The notes under the pieces: model-generated
What the model was told of the DNA's origin: nothing
The model's database searches: none
What the model saw: the letters and a program-made list of their open reading frames with translations, nothing else
Translations under genes and position numbers: made by a program
In this document: in pieces, positions 60,201 to 63,143 of the stretch
Layout: each line of letters starts with the position of its first letter
How positions within the stretch are numbered: the stretch's first letter is position 1
NCBI GenBank assembly: GCA_947623455.1
Contig: OX392543.1
Coordinates: forward strand, 17,234,757 to 17,298,756
Length of the DNA stretch: 64,000 nt
Reading direction: 5' to 3'
DNA from: Mimachlamys varia
Taxonomy: Eukaryota > Mollusca > Bivalvia > Pectinida > Pectinidae

Positions 60201-63143
60201 GTCATGTACAGTTGCTCTGCATTCATCACTTCCTTCTCTTGTCGCATCACTACCCGCTTCTCAGCAGCTGTAAGGTCAAAGTTTGTAAGGTTAAAGGTTG
60301 TAAGGCCAAAGGTATTTGTCAATAAGGCAAAGTTGAAGGGAATTTTAGTCAAGAAATCATAAAGTTTTAAATTATTTTGTAAATACATTGTGATAAATGA
60401 AAGGCTAAAAGTTATCAAGAAATTCTATGAGAAAGCCATTATATTTTTCTATATCTACTTCAATGCACACTGGTGTTAGGATTTAAGAAACTACTTGGAA
60501 TATTCCTGAAATTCAAATAGGATAAAACCTACTAAGTTATAAATGATTCTGGACTACAGGTTTGAAATGGGGCCCCACACAGGGGATCTGTATACTTGCC
60601 AATTTTTTACGTGTAAAGCAACAAATTAGCAAATCTTTTAGCAAAGGACCTAACAATGACTGTTTTTGCAAAACATTTAAGAATTGCTAAAATCTAATCT
60701 CCTTCATTTTTTTTAAAAGAATGGATTGAAATCTTGTAGCAAGCACAATATAAAGAGTTTTGTTAAACCATAGACTTGCCTAAAATGAGGCTGAAAAAGA
60801 GTGAGAATCCCTTCCAATAGGAAGACTTGGCAAGTTTGATCACCTGTAAAATTCATCTAGCAAACAATGGAAGCAACAAGGATATTTTATTAGATACAGG
60901 AAGACTAGCACTGATTTATAGACAAGGTAAATATTCCGCAAATGTGAAACGACTTCCTGTCGGGGGAACCTGCATGCATGCCGCTGATCCGTTAATCTCA
61001 CCTCTCTCGATCTGCTTGAGTTCGACAGTGGTCGGTTTAGGTTTTTCCATGGCTGTAACGAGCTCAACTGAACGCATTTCAATTTTGCGTCGGCGCTCAA
61101 GTTCAATTTCTAGTTCTCCTGTGAAATCGGTAAGAAAGAGGATTTGCAAAGATTAGAAAAAGCGTGACGAGAGCCCAGTTACCTCCCTTATATGAAGTGT
61201 TAAGTAGCCCGCTCCCGTAAAACCACACGTGAAGACACACTAAATGTAAATACAATCAGGACACACTCTGTAATGTCAAATAGCTCTTTTTTTTTCATTC
61301 TCATTATCTAGGAAAGATTTTCAAAAATATTTTTAAACATCGGCAATGAAATAATAAGATCGGCTTATTCCTGGAAACAGCTCTTTGAAAACTGTAAAAT
61401 CTTGACATTTAATTACGTCTCATTTTCAAATCAAATATTATCAATATTCATTTATAAAAAAAATTTTTTTTGTTTTTCCTTCCTTCAGATTAACTTGAAT
61501 TCCATTTTGCCAATCTGGCAACAAATTTTGAAAGAATTTTTGTAAGAACTTGTTGGTACAATGGGTATTCCCCCATAAACAAGAGTTACCTCCCTTTTCA
61601 ATTGGTATTTACGTCAAAACCATTGCGACATCATGACTTTACAAAAGAAACTGTGCTTTCAGCCTGGGGTTTCTTGTATAATTACATCAATTTCCTGGCA
61701 ATATGATGATGTCAAAATGGAAATAATGAATAAACTACCCAAAAGGGAGGCAACTCCTCAAAGAAGCCTGCTCTTGAACTTGTAATTATTGCTGTTGTCA
61801 TTATGAAATATTTCACAGTGTGTCCTGATTGCATCAGCTTGATTTACTACAGTAGCATTTATTACAGATATCACACTATAAAGTTAAATACCTCCACCAC
61901 CAAAGAAAGACGAAAATCACACATAGACGATACACTACCATCAATATCATTTCAAGAAATAATAATATGTAGAGACGAAAATCAATTTCACGATTAGAAA
62001 CATTTTAACTCATTCACCCTTGAAAACGCATTTGAAACCTTCCAAATCAAAGATTGGAATAGTTCATTTTGAAAGCGCAGGGTGAATGAGTTAACAGTAT
62101 GAAAGAGTGACAGTAACACTACAGCATGTATCAGCCTGAAAAGGAAAATTCAGTTAATGTTAAATATGAAATAAATGAAATCTGTAATTTTGATAAAGTT
62201 GAGAAAGCCGGATATAAGAACAGACTCTAATGTGAATAGATAGATTTGATTCCCATTATTGACAATGATGATGACAAAATCATTGTTTGGATTCCCATTA
62301 TTGACAATGATGATAAAATCTATGTCCCAGTTTGTCTTCACAGGTCACACAGGAAATAATGGACAACAAGGAGGACTTGGGGACTCATGATAGATATATG
62401 ACCTTCAAAATCAGTCTCAGTAGGAAAGGTCAAAGATGGTTTACAATTAGACTTGAAAGTATGACTTTCAAAGTCTACCGGAAAAGGTCAAAGATTGTTT
62501 ACAGTTAGACTTGAAAGTATGACCTTCAAAGTCTCTCGGAAAGGTCACAGATGGTTTACAGTTAAGAATCGAAAGTATGACTTTCAAAGTCTATCAGAAA
62601 GGTCAAAGATGGTTTACAGCAAGACTCAAAAGTATGCTTTCAAAGTCTACTGGAAAGGTCACAGATACAGAACTTCATTTTCAACATCCTGTTGATGAAA
62701 AATCATTTATTGGTTGAGAGGTTTTTATAAAGGTAAACAGTTGGAGATGGAAAGAAAACACAAACAAACTTTACATCAAGAAAAAACACACAGATAGCCA
62801 CTGATATTTCTGAGGAAAAAAAGGAATAAAAGATGAAATAAGTTGACTTCCAACAGCTCCATCTGGTGTCAGCCAGACAGTGTTAAAATAAGATTTTCTT
62901 CTATTTCTGAGAGAATTTCAGCAATAGTAATAACTATCTTTGATGAGGAATGGCAATACAATGTACCAGCAAACATGATTTGAAGAATATGGCCATCACA
63001 AAAGCCCAATTTTCTTCTTTATATCGCCAGGAGGAACACACCACTCAAACCGTTTATCATTTTACTATGGTAGGGAGGGGCCACGCCACTATCCACCAAA
63101 CATACTATACCTGTATAAACTTCTACAACCTCCTCCTCATATT
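1..63143 (-). CDS. Titin/kettin (sallimus)-like giant Ig-PEVK muscle protein, partial at both ends (whole gene span)
   Basis: Seen: a chain of 29 exons on the minus strand whose GT-AG junctions and phases all agree, except for one 1-nt indel in the exon at 56967-57356. It encodes about 10,400 residues: sixteen I-set Ig domains with the repeated signatures P-P-x-F near the start, a central W, a D-x-G-x-Y-x-C motif and an A-x-L-x-V end, plus long repeats rich in Glu, Thr, Val, Pro and Lys. Known: Ig domains alternating with PEVK-type springs are typical of titin, arthropod sallimus/kettin and related invertebrate connectins, which link thin filaments and Z-discs to thick filaments and provide passive elasticity. 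No kinase or fibronectin type III domain is seen here, which favours a kettin/sallimus-like I-band protein over twitchin or the A-band of titin. Inferred: a molluscan muscle protein. The start and the normal end lie outside the window. Confidence 0.9.
312..4860 (-). repeat. Thirteen tandem 111- to 139-residue coding repeats, block 2
   Basis: The same landmark recurs at 333-bp spacing from 3881 to 551 (eleven copies), and two further copies at 4715 and 4298 have 417-bp spacing because each carries one extra 28-residue sub-unit (IFKETVEVEKKPEEVSEVDI type). The block is separated from block 1 by the unique island at about 4860-5640. Confidence 0.95.
5640..10310 (-). repeat. Fourteen tandem 333-bp (111-residue) coding repeats, block 1
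   Basis: A landmark in each unit recurs exactly every 333 bp from 10019 to 5690, giving fourteen copies. Each unit reads, in order, TLDISLKPETSEITETTVEV, TTLSEETEEVETIAPEEE, TVVTERETVTITEKPET, EIVSEETPEESFKETIEIEK, PEEVSEVDITIEEKPEEI, FKETVEVEKKPVP. Nucleotide identity between copies is very high by eye. Some units replace SEIVSEETPEES with TDQVIEEKPEKS. Confidence 0.95.
10320..11800 (-). repeat. Six tandem 225-bp (75-residue) coding repeats
   Basis: A landmark in KPEELVVDIDITQP recurs at 11778, 11556, 11331, 11106, 10881, 10656 and about 10431, spaced 222 or 225 bp. The unit reads QPKTRTEITKTVTEIEEVTD, TETVEVETIAPDEDVIVTER, ETVSVTETAEEQPKFIEEIE, KQPKPEELVVDID. The central VETIAPxEExxVTERET core is shared with the 111-residue family. 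Confidence 0.93.
12353..12442. mobile_element. 90-bp palindromic MITE-like element, copy 1
   Basis: It starts TTAACTCAGTCACCCCTGAA and aligns over its length with the copies at 21023-21113 and 62005-62094. The left arm is well kept and the right arm is degraded. Its inner part shares ACTATTCCAACCTTTGA and GAGTTCAAATGTG with copy 2. It is too short to encode anything. Confidence 0.6.
14340..14720. repeat. Degenerate short repeats in intron
   Basis: Several imperfect copies of words such as GGAAGTGGTAC, ACACACTTTTGGAAGTGG and GAACTTCA are spread over this stretch. The unit is too degenerate to fix a period by eye. ORFs here are not convincing. Confidence 0.45.
15497..16261 (-). CDS. Acidic linker plus Ig domain 16
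   Basis: Exon of 765 nt (254 full codons), phase 1 to 1, acceptor ATTTCTCAG and donor GTAAGT. Residues 1 to about 158 are a Glu/Thr/Val/Pro linker (HVDEEEKVIPVTEETVETVE and later TPEEVTVKELPLPKEEVPV). The Ig starts at APRFTTELSNITVTESAPV, with FICVVIGTPRPKVTWLLDG and DEGEYSCQAVNEFGTAM. Both core Cys and the Trp are present. GC content is clearly above that of the introns. Confidence 0.93.
17598..17677. mobile_element. Degenerate copy of the 90-bp palindromic element
   Basis: The right arm TTCAAGGGGTGAAGGAGTTTA matches the TTCAGGGGTGAATGAGTTA arm of copy 2 with a few changes, and the inner GAGTTTAAATTTG corresponds to GAGTTCAAATGTG. The left arm is barely recognisable. Confidence 0.4.
18282..18302. 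repeat. Poly-C tract of 21
   Basis: An uninterrupted run of 21 C precedes an ACCCTCCCCTCCCC stretch. Its length is likely to be uncertain in any assembly. Confidence 0.9.
19971..20041. repeat. 37-bp tandem duplication
   Basis: Two near-identical copies of a 37-bp unit containing GTATGGCATCTGAAACTTTA lie head to tail in the long intron. Confidence 0.85.
21023..21113. mobile_element. 90-bp palindromic MITE-like element, copy 2
   Basis: The left arm TAAACTCAATCACCTCTGAA and the reverse complement of the right arm TTAACTCATTCACCCCTGAA match at nearly all positions, and complementarity continues with interruptions towards the centre. The whole element could fold into one hairpin. Confidence 0.65.
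21803..21920. repeat. Three 40-bp tandem repeats
   Basis: Three copies of a 40-bp unit containing GTAAAATCTGACCAAT and AACCAGTTTTACAAT occur exactly 40 bp apart, just downstream (in the minus orientation) of candidate terminal exon B. Confidence 0.85.
21953..22212 (-). CDS. Candidate alternative terminal exon B with membrane-anchor-like tail
   Basis: A 260-nt segment follows a good pyrimidine-rich acceptor (minus strand GGCCCTGTCTCTGTAG). Entered in phase 1 it encodes 85 residues then TAA at 21955-21953. Residues 1-48 are polar and acidic (ARCEPESPSAGVVDETEHKL, then SLGWESLSLDDDSMQ). Residues about 51-69 are a hydrophobic segment (IMAIFLLTLALKLLTWIF), followed by another Cys/Phe/Trp-rich hydrophobic stretch to the C-terminus. 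This has the form of a tail anchor. If spliced after Ig domain 15 it would tie a short isoform to a membrane. No AATAAA is visible close downstream, and it could belong to an unrelated nested gene. I do not recognise the family. Confidence 0.45.
23277..23282 (-). promoter_or_regulatory. Possible poly(A) signal for terminal exon A
   Basis: The minus strand reads ATTAAA here, the commonest variant of AATAAA, about 107 nt after the TGA of the candidate terminal exon at 23389-23621. Such hexamers are frequent by chance in AT-rich DNA. Confidence 0.25.
23389..23621 (-). CDS. Candidate alternative terminal exon A
   Basis: A 233-nt segment after acceptor TTTGTTCAG. Entering in phase 1, as the exon at 27648-27813 requires, it gives a 76-residue tail with coding-like composition: YVNAAECITLHEENYEIEIE, KRRKGHTNITAQSSEQSTEP, TRPDEPWDITVRQAHRTHS, then TGA at 23391-23389. 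I see no usable internal donor. A poly(A)-signal variant ATTAAA lies about 107 nt downstream. The tail matches no domain I know. It could instead be a chance ORF; transcript evidence would be decisive. Confidence 0.45.
25092..25469. mobile_element. Possible MITE with perfect 15-bp terminal inverted repeats
   Basis: AAAACCACATTGTCA at 25092-25106 and TGACAATGTGGTTTT at 25455-25469 are exact reverse complements 348 bp apart, and similarity extends a few bases inward (CAATA). The interior has no ORF worth noting. No target duplication is evident. Confidence 0.35.
26555..26630. repeat. 36-bp tandem duplication
   Basis: CTCAGCTGACAGGGC followed by GAAAACTTTGCGTTATTC is present twice, 36 bp apart. 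Confidence 0.8.
27648..27813 (-). CDS. C-terminal half of Ig domain 15
   Basis: Exon of 166 nt, phase 0 to 1. It encodes DDEELRPDDHYVTEYHTGV, RLTIQDIYLDDEAIYKCEA and TTTIEIFVE. The F-strand motif is D-E-A-I-Y-K-C, with Ala where Gly is usual. The donor is GTAAGA. The following intron is 11.4 kb and holds two candidate alternative terminal exons, both compatible with this phase-1 end. Confidence 0.9.
27814..28362 (-). other. Intron within Ig domain 15
   Basis: AT-rich spacer of 549 bp; nothing recognisable inside. Confidence 0.8.
28363..28544 (-). CDS. Linker and N-terminal half of Ig domain 15
   Basis: Exon of 182 nt, phase 1 to 0. After a linker (TVAQAVITEESTTPKVEEGV) the Ig begins at APRFIQTLQRQVNVHQGST, with VECVVTGTPTPEVMWFQ at the exon end. 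The B-strand Cys and the core Trp are present. The intron falls at the same place as in Ig domain 2. The donor is GTAAGG. Confidence 0.9.
28545..28975 (-). other. Intron, 431 bp
   Basis: AT-rich spacer; nothing recognisable inside. Confidence 0.8.
28976..29137 (-). CDS. 54-codon linker exon
   Basis: Exon of 162 nt, phase 1 to 1, acceptor CCTCCAG and donor GTAAGT. It encodes LEETKPIETVKKTIEVSQQE and then VTMGFEVSEKVIESKTVEEV. It contains no fold I recognise and looks like a PEVK-type module that could be skipped without a frame change. Confidence 0.85.
29138..30062 (-). other. Intron, 925 bp
   Basis: AT-rich spacer with the 82-bp duplication at 29810-29971 and a poly-A run near 29965. The minus-strand ORF at 29394-29672 lacks coding character. 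Confidence 0.8.
29810..29971. repeat. 82-bp tandem duplication
   Basis: CACAATGTTACGACAATACA and the following TCTAGTCTAAGATTAATAAT segment are repeated 82 bp apart with a few substitutions. Confidence 0.85.
30063..36617 (-). CDS. 6.6-kb PEVK-like spring exon with four 181-residue repeats
   Basis: Exon of 6,555 nt (2,184 full codons) with no internal stop, phase 1 to 1, acceptor ATTTCAG and donor GTAAGT. After a short lead (SSEAQETDEESFFKETLEVV) come four near-identical 543-nt (181-residue) repeats at about 36420-34300, each with MSELELQFTPVETPVEQEV, ITKKKTEKTEISVPVD and VIDSKPEVTEVEIDIAPEE. The remaining 1,400 residues are degenerate units of about 35-45 residues with EEKPSEV, ETVTVEE and EVTE motifs. 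There is no Ig domain. Composition is dominated by Glu, Thr, Val, Pro and Ser, with Lys a minority, so the segment is strongly acidic. Inferred role: an entropic spring. Confidence 0.92.
34300..36420 (-). repeat. Four 543-bp (181-residue) coding repeats
   Basis: A landmark (ISPKPQMSELELQF) is found at 36375, 35832, 35289 and 34746, exactly 543 bp apart. The copies differ at only scattered codons (for example VDVDEISEE versus VDIDEISED). The fourth copy is incomplete and grades into degenerate units. Confidence 0.93.
36618..37956 (-). other. Intron, 1.34 kb
   Basis: AT-rich spacer with weak short direct repeats (CAGAGTGCAATTCT, AGGTTCA types) near 36800-37200. No exon seen. Confidence 0.8.
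37957..38949 (-). CDS. Acidic linker with 45-residue duplication plus Ig domain 14
   Basis: Exon of 993 nt (330 full codons), phase 1 to 1. The first 235 residues are Thr/Glu/Pro/Val-rich and include a 45-residue tandem duplication marked by IIGATPSKEAPLESK and VIGATPLKEAPKETK. The Ig begins at SPRFTTSLTDITIMENNVL, then KVTWFLDGEPLKQSEDIEI and IKDAYPEDEGEYWVEVTNKA. Both core Cys are absent. The donor is GTAAGT. Confidence 0.92.
38950..39286 (-). other. Intron, 337 bp
   Basis: AT-rich spacer; nothing recognisable inside. Confidence 0.85.
39287..39676 (-). CDS. Short linker plus Ig domain 13
   Basis: Exon of 390 nt, phase 1 to 1. A 37-residue linker (KPAKKEEAPIQEATTQEITE) precedes IPAFVSQLQEMHVTEHTTI, VTWFLDGEEIEPSKEMEIV and HDVIPEDEGEYSVEVITKKG. 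Like Ig 12 and Ig 14 it lacks both core Cys, and it shares their F-E-V-S-F and W-F-L-D-G pattern, so the three look like recent relatives. Confidence 0.92.
39677..40830 (-). other. Intron, 1.15 kb
   Basis: The left (downstream-exon) side is ordinary AT-rich DNA; the right 450 bp is the 190-bp tandem repeat that runs into the donor. Confidence 0.8.
40375..40828. repeat. About 190-bp intronic tandem repeat abutting a donor
   Basis: Units carrying AAGTTTGGATAGAGCTGA, AAGTTTGGATGGAGTTGA and AAGTTTGGACGGAGTTGA start near 40392, 40582 and 40767, with shared GATCCCAGGACCAGGC and GACATGTCTGCAGC segments. The last partial unit runs up to the donor of the exon at 40831-42801. Confidence 0.8.
40831..42801 (-). 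CDS. 2-kb exon: nine 47-residue repeats plus Ig domain 12
   Basis: Exon of 1,971 nt (656 full codons), phase 1 to 1. It begins YEYVPDTEEASDSFLSSIEA, continues with a short coiled-coil-like segment (EFEEQIQKVKEKMEIEILEA), then about nine tandem 47-residue units (residues about 85-535) with the core EEAKPQEVTVEVVQPKSTSP and the ends VAPFEQEPQ. Ig 12 follows from about residue 565: VPVFVTPLSDTQVTEGTSV, EVAWFLENEELLPSEDIEI, LQEVFPEDEGQYFVEVTN. Both core Cys are absent. Acceptor and donor are TTTACAG and GTCAAT. Confidence 0.93.
41190..42550 (-). repeat. About nine 141-bp (47-residue) coding repeats
   Basis: A landmark in KSTSPVESITET recurs at 41321, 41462, 41603, 41744, 41885, 42026 and 42167, exactly 141 bp apart, with two more divergent copies towards 42550. 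Alternating PFEQEPQ and PITEKPK / PFTEAPQ versions of one segment occur. Confidence 0.92.
42802..43661 (-). other. Intron, 860 bp
   Basis: AT-rich spacer with a poly-T run near 43298; nothing else recognised. Confidence 0.8.
43662..47216 (-). CDS. 3.6-kb spring exon capped by Ig domain 11
   Basis: Exon of 3,555 nt (1,184 full codons), phase 1 to 1. Order of parts: a Gln-rich start (about residues 50-130, with TQQQPQ and FPQQQQPE), a Lys/Glu linker, an array of about thirteen five-residue units of the type VEETP/IEETP (plus coordinates about 46001-46197), then about 700 residues of Glu/Val/Thr-rich segments with the recurring elements EEVTFQL and EEVELTLQ. The final Ig starts at APNFTWGLTSLKVMDGEEA, with FRCEVEGHPMPEISWFHDD and LLIVEVFPQDAGEYTCVAVN. 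No in-frame stop occurs. Inferred role: an extensible acidic spacer ending in a folded binding module. Confidence 0.93.
46001..46197 (-). repeat. 15-bp coding microarray encoding VEETP/IEETP
   Basis: About thirteen in-frame 15-bp units encode a strictly periodic five-residue motif: IEETP in the upstream half, VEETP in the downstream half, then variants VVETP, VEKTP, VEDTP and MEETP at the end. The edges carry more changes than the middle. Confidence 0.92.
47217..47846 (-). other. Intron, 630 bp
   Basis: AT-rich spacer; nothing recognisable inside. Confidence 0.8.
47847..48269 (-). CDS. Short charged linker plus Ig domain 10
   Basis: Exon of 423 nt, phase 1 to 1. It starts with a basic patch (PKKKVEFVLPREERPKQSR), then an acidic serine stretch (SEDEMGPSASEDELPEE) that resembles casein kinase 2 sites. 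The Ig follows from about residue 52: PPIFTELLQPKVVRDGERV, KVKWFQNGHELKPSTDF, LVIVEVFPEDEGEYTCSARN. The B-strand Cys is absent. Confidence 0.92.
48270..49691 (-). other. Intron, 1.4 kb
   Basis: Contains short GGACA-type repeats at about 48330-48400 and the 22-bp minisatellite. No exon seen. Confidence 0.8.
48766..49040. repeat. 22-bp minisatellite
   Basis: Roughly a dozen units of TATTCACAGACGGACATATGTG type lie in tandem; the copies from about 48900 to 49030 are almost identical and the earlier ones are degenerate. It lies in the intron between the exons at 49692-49909 and 47847-48269. Confidence 0.9.
49692..49909 (-). CDS. Body of Ig domain 9
   Basis: Exon of 218 nt, phase 2 to 1, the third exon of this exact length and phase. 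It encodes LEVEVVGEPRPKVTWYVNE, TLVITKVVPSDSQDYICVAE and CKTTLHVT. The F-strand Cys is present and the B-strand Cys is replaced by Val. The donor is GTAAGT. Confidence 0.92.
49910..50239 (-). other. Intron within Ig domain 9
   Basis: A 330-bp spacer; nothing recognisable inside. Confidence 0.8.
50240..50372 (-). CDS. Linker and first strand of Ig domain 9
   Basis: Exon of 133 nt, phase 1 to 2. It encodes TMPEEEEPEDVTVIEEKYVT, then SPEFVRPLNPVLDVEED and ends within the Arg of T-A-R. It is the third copy of the linker-plus-strand exon also seen at 54401-54518 and 52991-53159. The donor is GTACGT. Confidence 0.88.
50373..50790 (-). other. Intron, 418 bp
   Basis: AT-rich spacer with a short duplicated AATATGATCTTG segment; nothing else. 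Confidence 0.8.
50791..51538 (-). CDS. Pro/Glu/Lys-rich linker plus Ig domain 8
   Basis: Exon of 748 nt, phase 0 to 1. Residues 1 to about 153 form a PEVK-like linker (PREKPTKMEVTEVKQPEEP and later VERKPAPKPEEKHTEV). The Ig begins at PPEFVELLQPQMIPDGEEV, with TMTCRVEGTPFPTVTWYRE and YIPEVFPEDAGEYACRAVN; both core Cys are present. The acceptor is short (GTTAAAG) but the phase-0 entry fits the exon before it. The donor is GTAAGT. Confidence 0.9.
51810..52231 (-). CDS. Ig domain 7 with short linkers
   Basis: Exon of 422 nt, phase 1 to 0. After a linker of about 25 residues the whole Ig lies in one exon: PPRFVEVLPSMETYDGEEV, IPCRVVGKPPPQISFFHNG, LLIVEVFPEDEGEYVCVASN, RAYLTVL. The core Trp is replaced by Phe (ISFFHNG). 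A short tail, APEDSVDAAPMEVEVVAQ, follows and ends flush with the donor GTGAGT. Confidence 0.92.
52412..52629 (-). CDS. Body of Ig domain 6
   Basis: Exon of 218 nt, phase 2 to 1. It encodes LQCKVDSYPPPLVTWFVNG, SILLIIEVGPEDTGEYTCRA and TTLYVQ. Both core cysteines and the core Trp are present. The GC content is higher than in the flanking introns. The donor is GTCAGT. Confidence 0.92.
52630..52990 (-). other. Intron within Ig domain 6
   Basis: AT-rich spacer of 361 bp; nothing recognisable inside. Confidence 0.8.
52991..53159 (-). CDS. Linker and first strand of Ig domain 6
   Basis: Exon of 169 nt, phase 1 to 2. A Thr-rich linker (TDTETLTIRETTTMVTREE) leads to KPELIEPLEPEIYVRERGI and ends at A-R. 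The acceptor is TTTTTCCAG; a 49-bp minisatellite begins about 12 bp upstream of it. It is homologous to the linker exons of Ig domains 5 and 9. Confidence 0.88.
53160..53689 (-). other. Intron, 530 bp
   Basis: Nearly half is the 49-bp minisatellite; a G-rich patch (GGGGCTGGGGTCGGGG) follows near 53436. Confidence 0.8.
53173..53425. repeat. 49-bp minisatellite next to a splice acceptor
   Basis: GATCAATCAAAAAGTACTAG recurs at 53181, 53230, 53279, 53328 (with one change) and 53377, exactly 49 bp apart. The first unit begins about 12 bp from the acceptor of the exon at 52991-53159, so the array supplies that intron's branch-point region. Confidence 0.9.
53690..53907 (-). CDS. Body of Ig domain 5
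   Basis: Exon of exactly 218 nt, phase 2 to 1. It encodes LYASINAYPPPKYQWYTKG, ALILIIINVKEEDSGDYIL, and CRTTLNVRG. Both canonical core Cys positions are substituted (Ala in B, Leu in F). The donor is GTGAAA, which is weaker than its neighbours. It is the second exon of a two-exon Ig cassette that occurs three times in this gene. Confidence 0.9.
53908..54400 (-). other. Intron within Ig domain 5
   Basis: Contains degenerate repeats of the GTGTTTGAC and CTGTTGATTTTTAGGTGCTG type at about 54060-54380. No exon seen. Confidence 0.7.
54401..54518 (-). CDS. Linker and first strand of Ig domain 5
   Basis: Exon of 118 nt, phase 1 to 2. It encodes TEEARLLEEKYITTIKTT followed by PPEFVKALSPVQDVQPGG and ends within the codon for the Arg of T-A-R. 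It is homologous to the exons at 52991-53159 and 50240-50372: all three share EE-[KR]-[YF]-V/I-T, a PEF/PEL start and an A-R end. Confidence 0.88.
54519..56509 (-). other. Intron, 2 kb
   Basis: AT-rich DNA with two copies of the GGGAGATAACTCC-related word near 54976 and 55019. No exon or ORF of note. Confidence 0.8.
56510..56639 (-). CDS. C-terminal strands of Ig domain 4
   Basis: Exon of 130 nt, phase 0 to 1, with the same size and phases as the last exon of Ig domain 1. It encodes ERTTKTILTIREARPEDSG, then LITCRIKNVAG and CSAELYVQ. The F-strand Cys is present, while the B-strand partner in the preceding exon is absent (FEAEYSGTP). Splice sites are ATCACAG and GTAAGT. Confidence 0.9.
56640..56966 (-). 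other. Intron within Ig domain 4
   Basis: A 327-bp AT-rich spacer; nothing recognisable inside. Confidence 0.8.
56967..57356 (-). CDS. Rest of Ig domain 3 and first half of Ig domain 4, with apparent 1-nt frameshift
   Basis: Exon of 390 nt between acceptor TTTCCCAG and donor GTAAGC. Entering in phase 1 it reads PNVTWYRNNVIIKPSKYF, the C to D strands of Ig 3. From 57296 leftwards the Ig continues as MESTPDGTHSLSILEAFPED one frame off, then NYRCVARN, a linker, and Ig 4 (PPSFTKPISNTLVVEGSP, TITWLRNS). The upstream frame and the downstream frame are each confirmed by their neighbouring exons, so the sequence carries one extra base near the GGG at 57299-57301. Either an assembly error or a disabling indel would explain it. 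Without the extra base the exon is 389 nt, phase 1 to 0. Confidence 0.8.
57480..57623 (-). CDS. Linker and N-terminal strands of Ig domain 3
   Basis: Exon of 144 nt, phase 1 to 1. A Pro/Glu/Ala linker (APETEEQKLAEAP) precedes PPVVTEAPQNLEVDEGEPV and ends inside the B-C region at TGSP. The B-strand Cys is replaced by Ser in FTSRITGSP. The donor is GTAAGT, and the split codon joins to the exon at 56967-57356 as Pro. Confidence 0.85.
57624..58007 (-). other. Intron, 384 bp
   Basis: AT-rich spacer with an imperfect repeat of AAGCCCTTACAATCAAATCT; nothing else. Confidence 0.8.
58008..58173 (-). CDS. C-terminal half of Ig domain 2
   Basis: Exon of 166 nt, phase 0 to 1. It encodes DGRTLSESPRWKF, then VIYEVVPEDVGQYDCVAIN and ATCTARLNVE. 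The D-x-G-x-Y-x-C motif is intact, so this Ig keeps both core cysteines. The donor is GTGAGA. The exon has the same size and phases as the second exon of Ig domain 15. Confidence 0.9.
58174..58656 (-). other. Intron within Ig domain 2
   Basis: A 483-bp AT-rich spacer; nothing recognisable inside. Confidence 0.8.
58657..58793 (-). CDS. Linker and N-terminal half of Ig domain 2
   Basis: Exon of 137 nt, phase 1 to 0. A short acidic linker (EEESPERDN) leads into PPEFRSLIRDSNVLQGEP, the B-strand Cys in FDCQVSGRPKPKI, and the core Trp at the exon end. The intron falls just after W-Q-K, a position also used in Ig domain 15. Confidence 0.88.
58794..59209 (-). other. Intron, 416 bp
   Basis: AT-rich spacer; nothing recognisable inside. 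Confidence 0.8.
59210..59339 (-). CDS. C-terminal strands of Ig domain 1
   Basis: Exon of 130 nt, phase 0 to 1. It encodes the E to G strands: LFIPEVFPEDTGMYMVKAYN, then GTVQCKAKMTV. The F-strand position usually held by Cys is Val, matching the missing B-strand Cys in the preceding exon. Splice sites are ACCTCAG and GTGAGT. Confidence 0.9.
59340..59735 (-). other. Intron within Ig domain 1
   Basis: A 396-bp AT-rich spacer; nothing recognisable inside. Confidence 0.8.
59736..59823 (-). CDS. Central strands of Ig domain 1
   Basis: Exon of 88 nt, phase 2 to 0. It encodes LEVQFKGFPPPIISWYRD and the following FEIKPSHDFQ, which are the B to D strands of an I-set Ig with the core Trp present. The usual B-strand Cys is replaced (Val/Phe context), so no core disulphide can form. 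The donor is GTAGGT. Confidence 0.88.
59970..60267 (-). CDS. Linker plus N-terminal strands of Ig domain 1
   Basis: Exon of 298 nt, phase 1 to 2. The first 70 residues are a charged linker (EKRVVMRQEKEVMNAEQLY, later ERREPP). The Ig begins at PPVFTKPLRPVRVTEGNPV and is cut by the intron after Thr. Acceptor and donor (GTAAGT) are both strong. The remaining strands of this Ig are in the exons at 59736-59823 and 59210-59339. Confidence 0.88.
60268..61001 (-). other. Intron, 734 bp
   Basis: AT-rich spacer; nothing recognisable inside apart from a short GTAAGGTCAAAGTTT-type repeat next to the acceptor. Confidence 0.8.
61002..61118 (-). CDS. Linker exon, charged (Glu/Arg/Lys-rich)
   Basis: Exon of 117 nt, phase 1 to 1, with acceptor TTTCACAG and donor GTGAG. 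It encodes a 39-residue charged helix-like linker (ELEIELERRRKIEMRSVEL followed by a Lys/Pro/Thr segment ending KQIER). It contains no Ig fold and precedes the first Ig domain seen in the window. The reading frame is open throughout and joins cleanly to the exon at 59970-60267. Confidence 0.75.
62005..62094. mobile_element. 90-bp palindromic MITE-like element, copy 3
   Basis: It begins TTAACTCATTCACCCT and ends AGGGTGAATGAGTTAA, a perfect 16-bp inverted repeat with further pairing inside (GGTTTCAAATG region). TTAA is at both ends, which may be part of the element or a TTAA target duplication. Confidence 0.65.
62375..62665. repeat. About five 58-bp tandem repeats
   Basis: GAAAGGTCAAAGATGGTTTA and ACTTTCAAAGTCTA segments recur with spacings of 56 to 58 bp. 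Confidence 0.8.
63111..63143 (-). CDS. 33-nt microexon of the titin-like gene
   Basis: A 33-nt stretch lies between a good acceptor (minus-strand TTTACAG just right of 63143) and a donor GTATAG just left of 63111. It reads phase 1 to phase 1 and encodes YEEEVVEVYT between two split codons. Joined to the next exon it continues smoothly into GELEIELERRRKIEM. The acidic composition matches the linkers of this gene. Its small size leaves a real chance of coincidence, and a different upstream exon beyond the window edge remains possible. Confidence 0.5.

Larger units (their letters stand above)
61119..63110 (-). other. Intron, 2 kb
   Basis: Contains several GGGAGATAACTCC-like words, the 90-bp palindromic element at 62005-62094 and the 58-bp repeats. 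A smaller intron cannot be excluded if further microexons exist. Confidence 0.7.
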
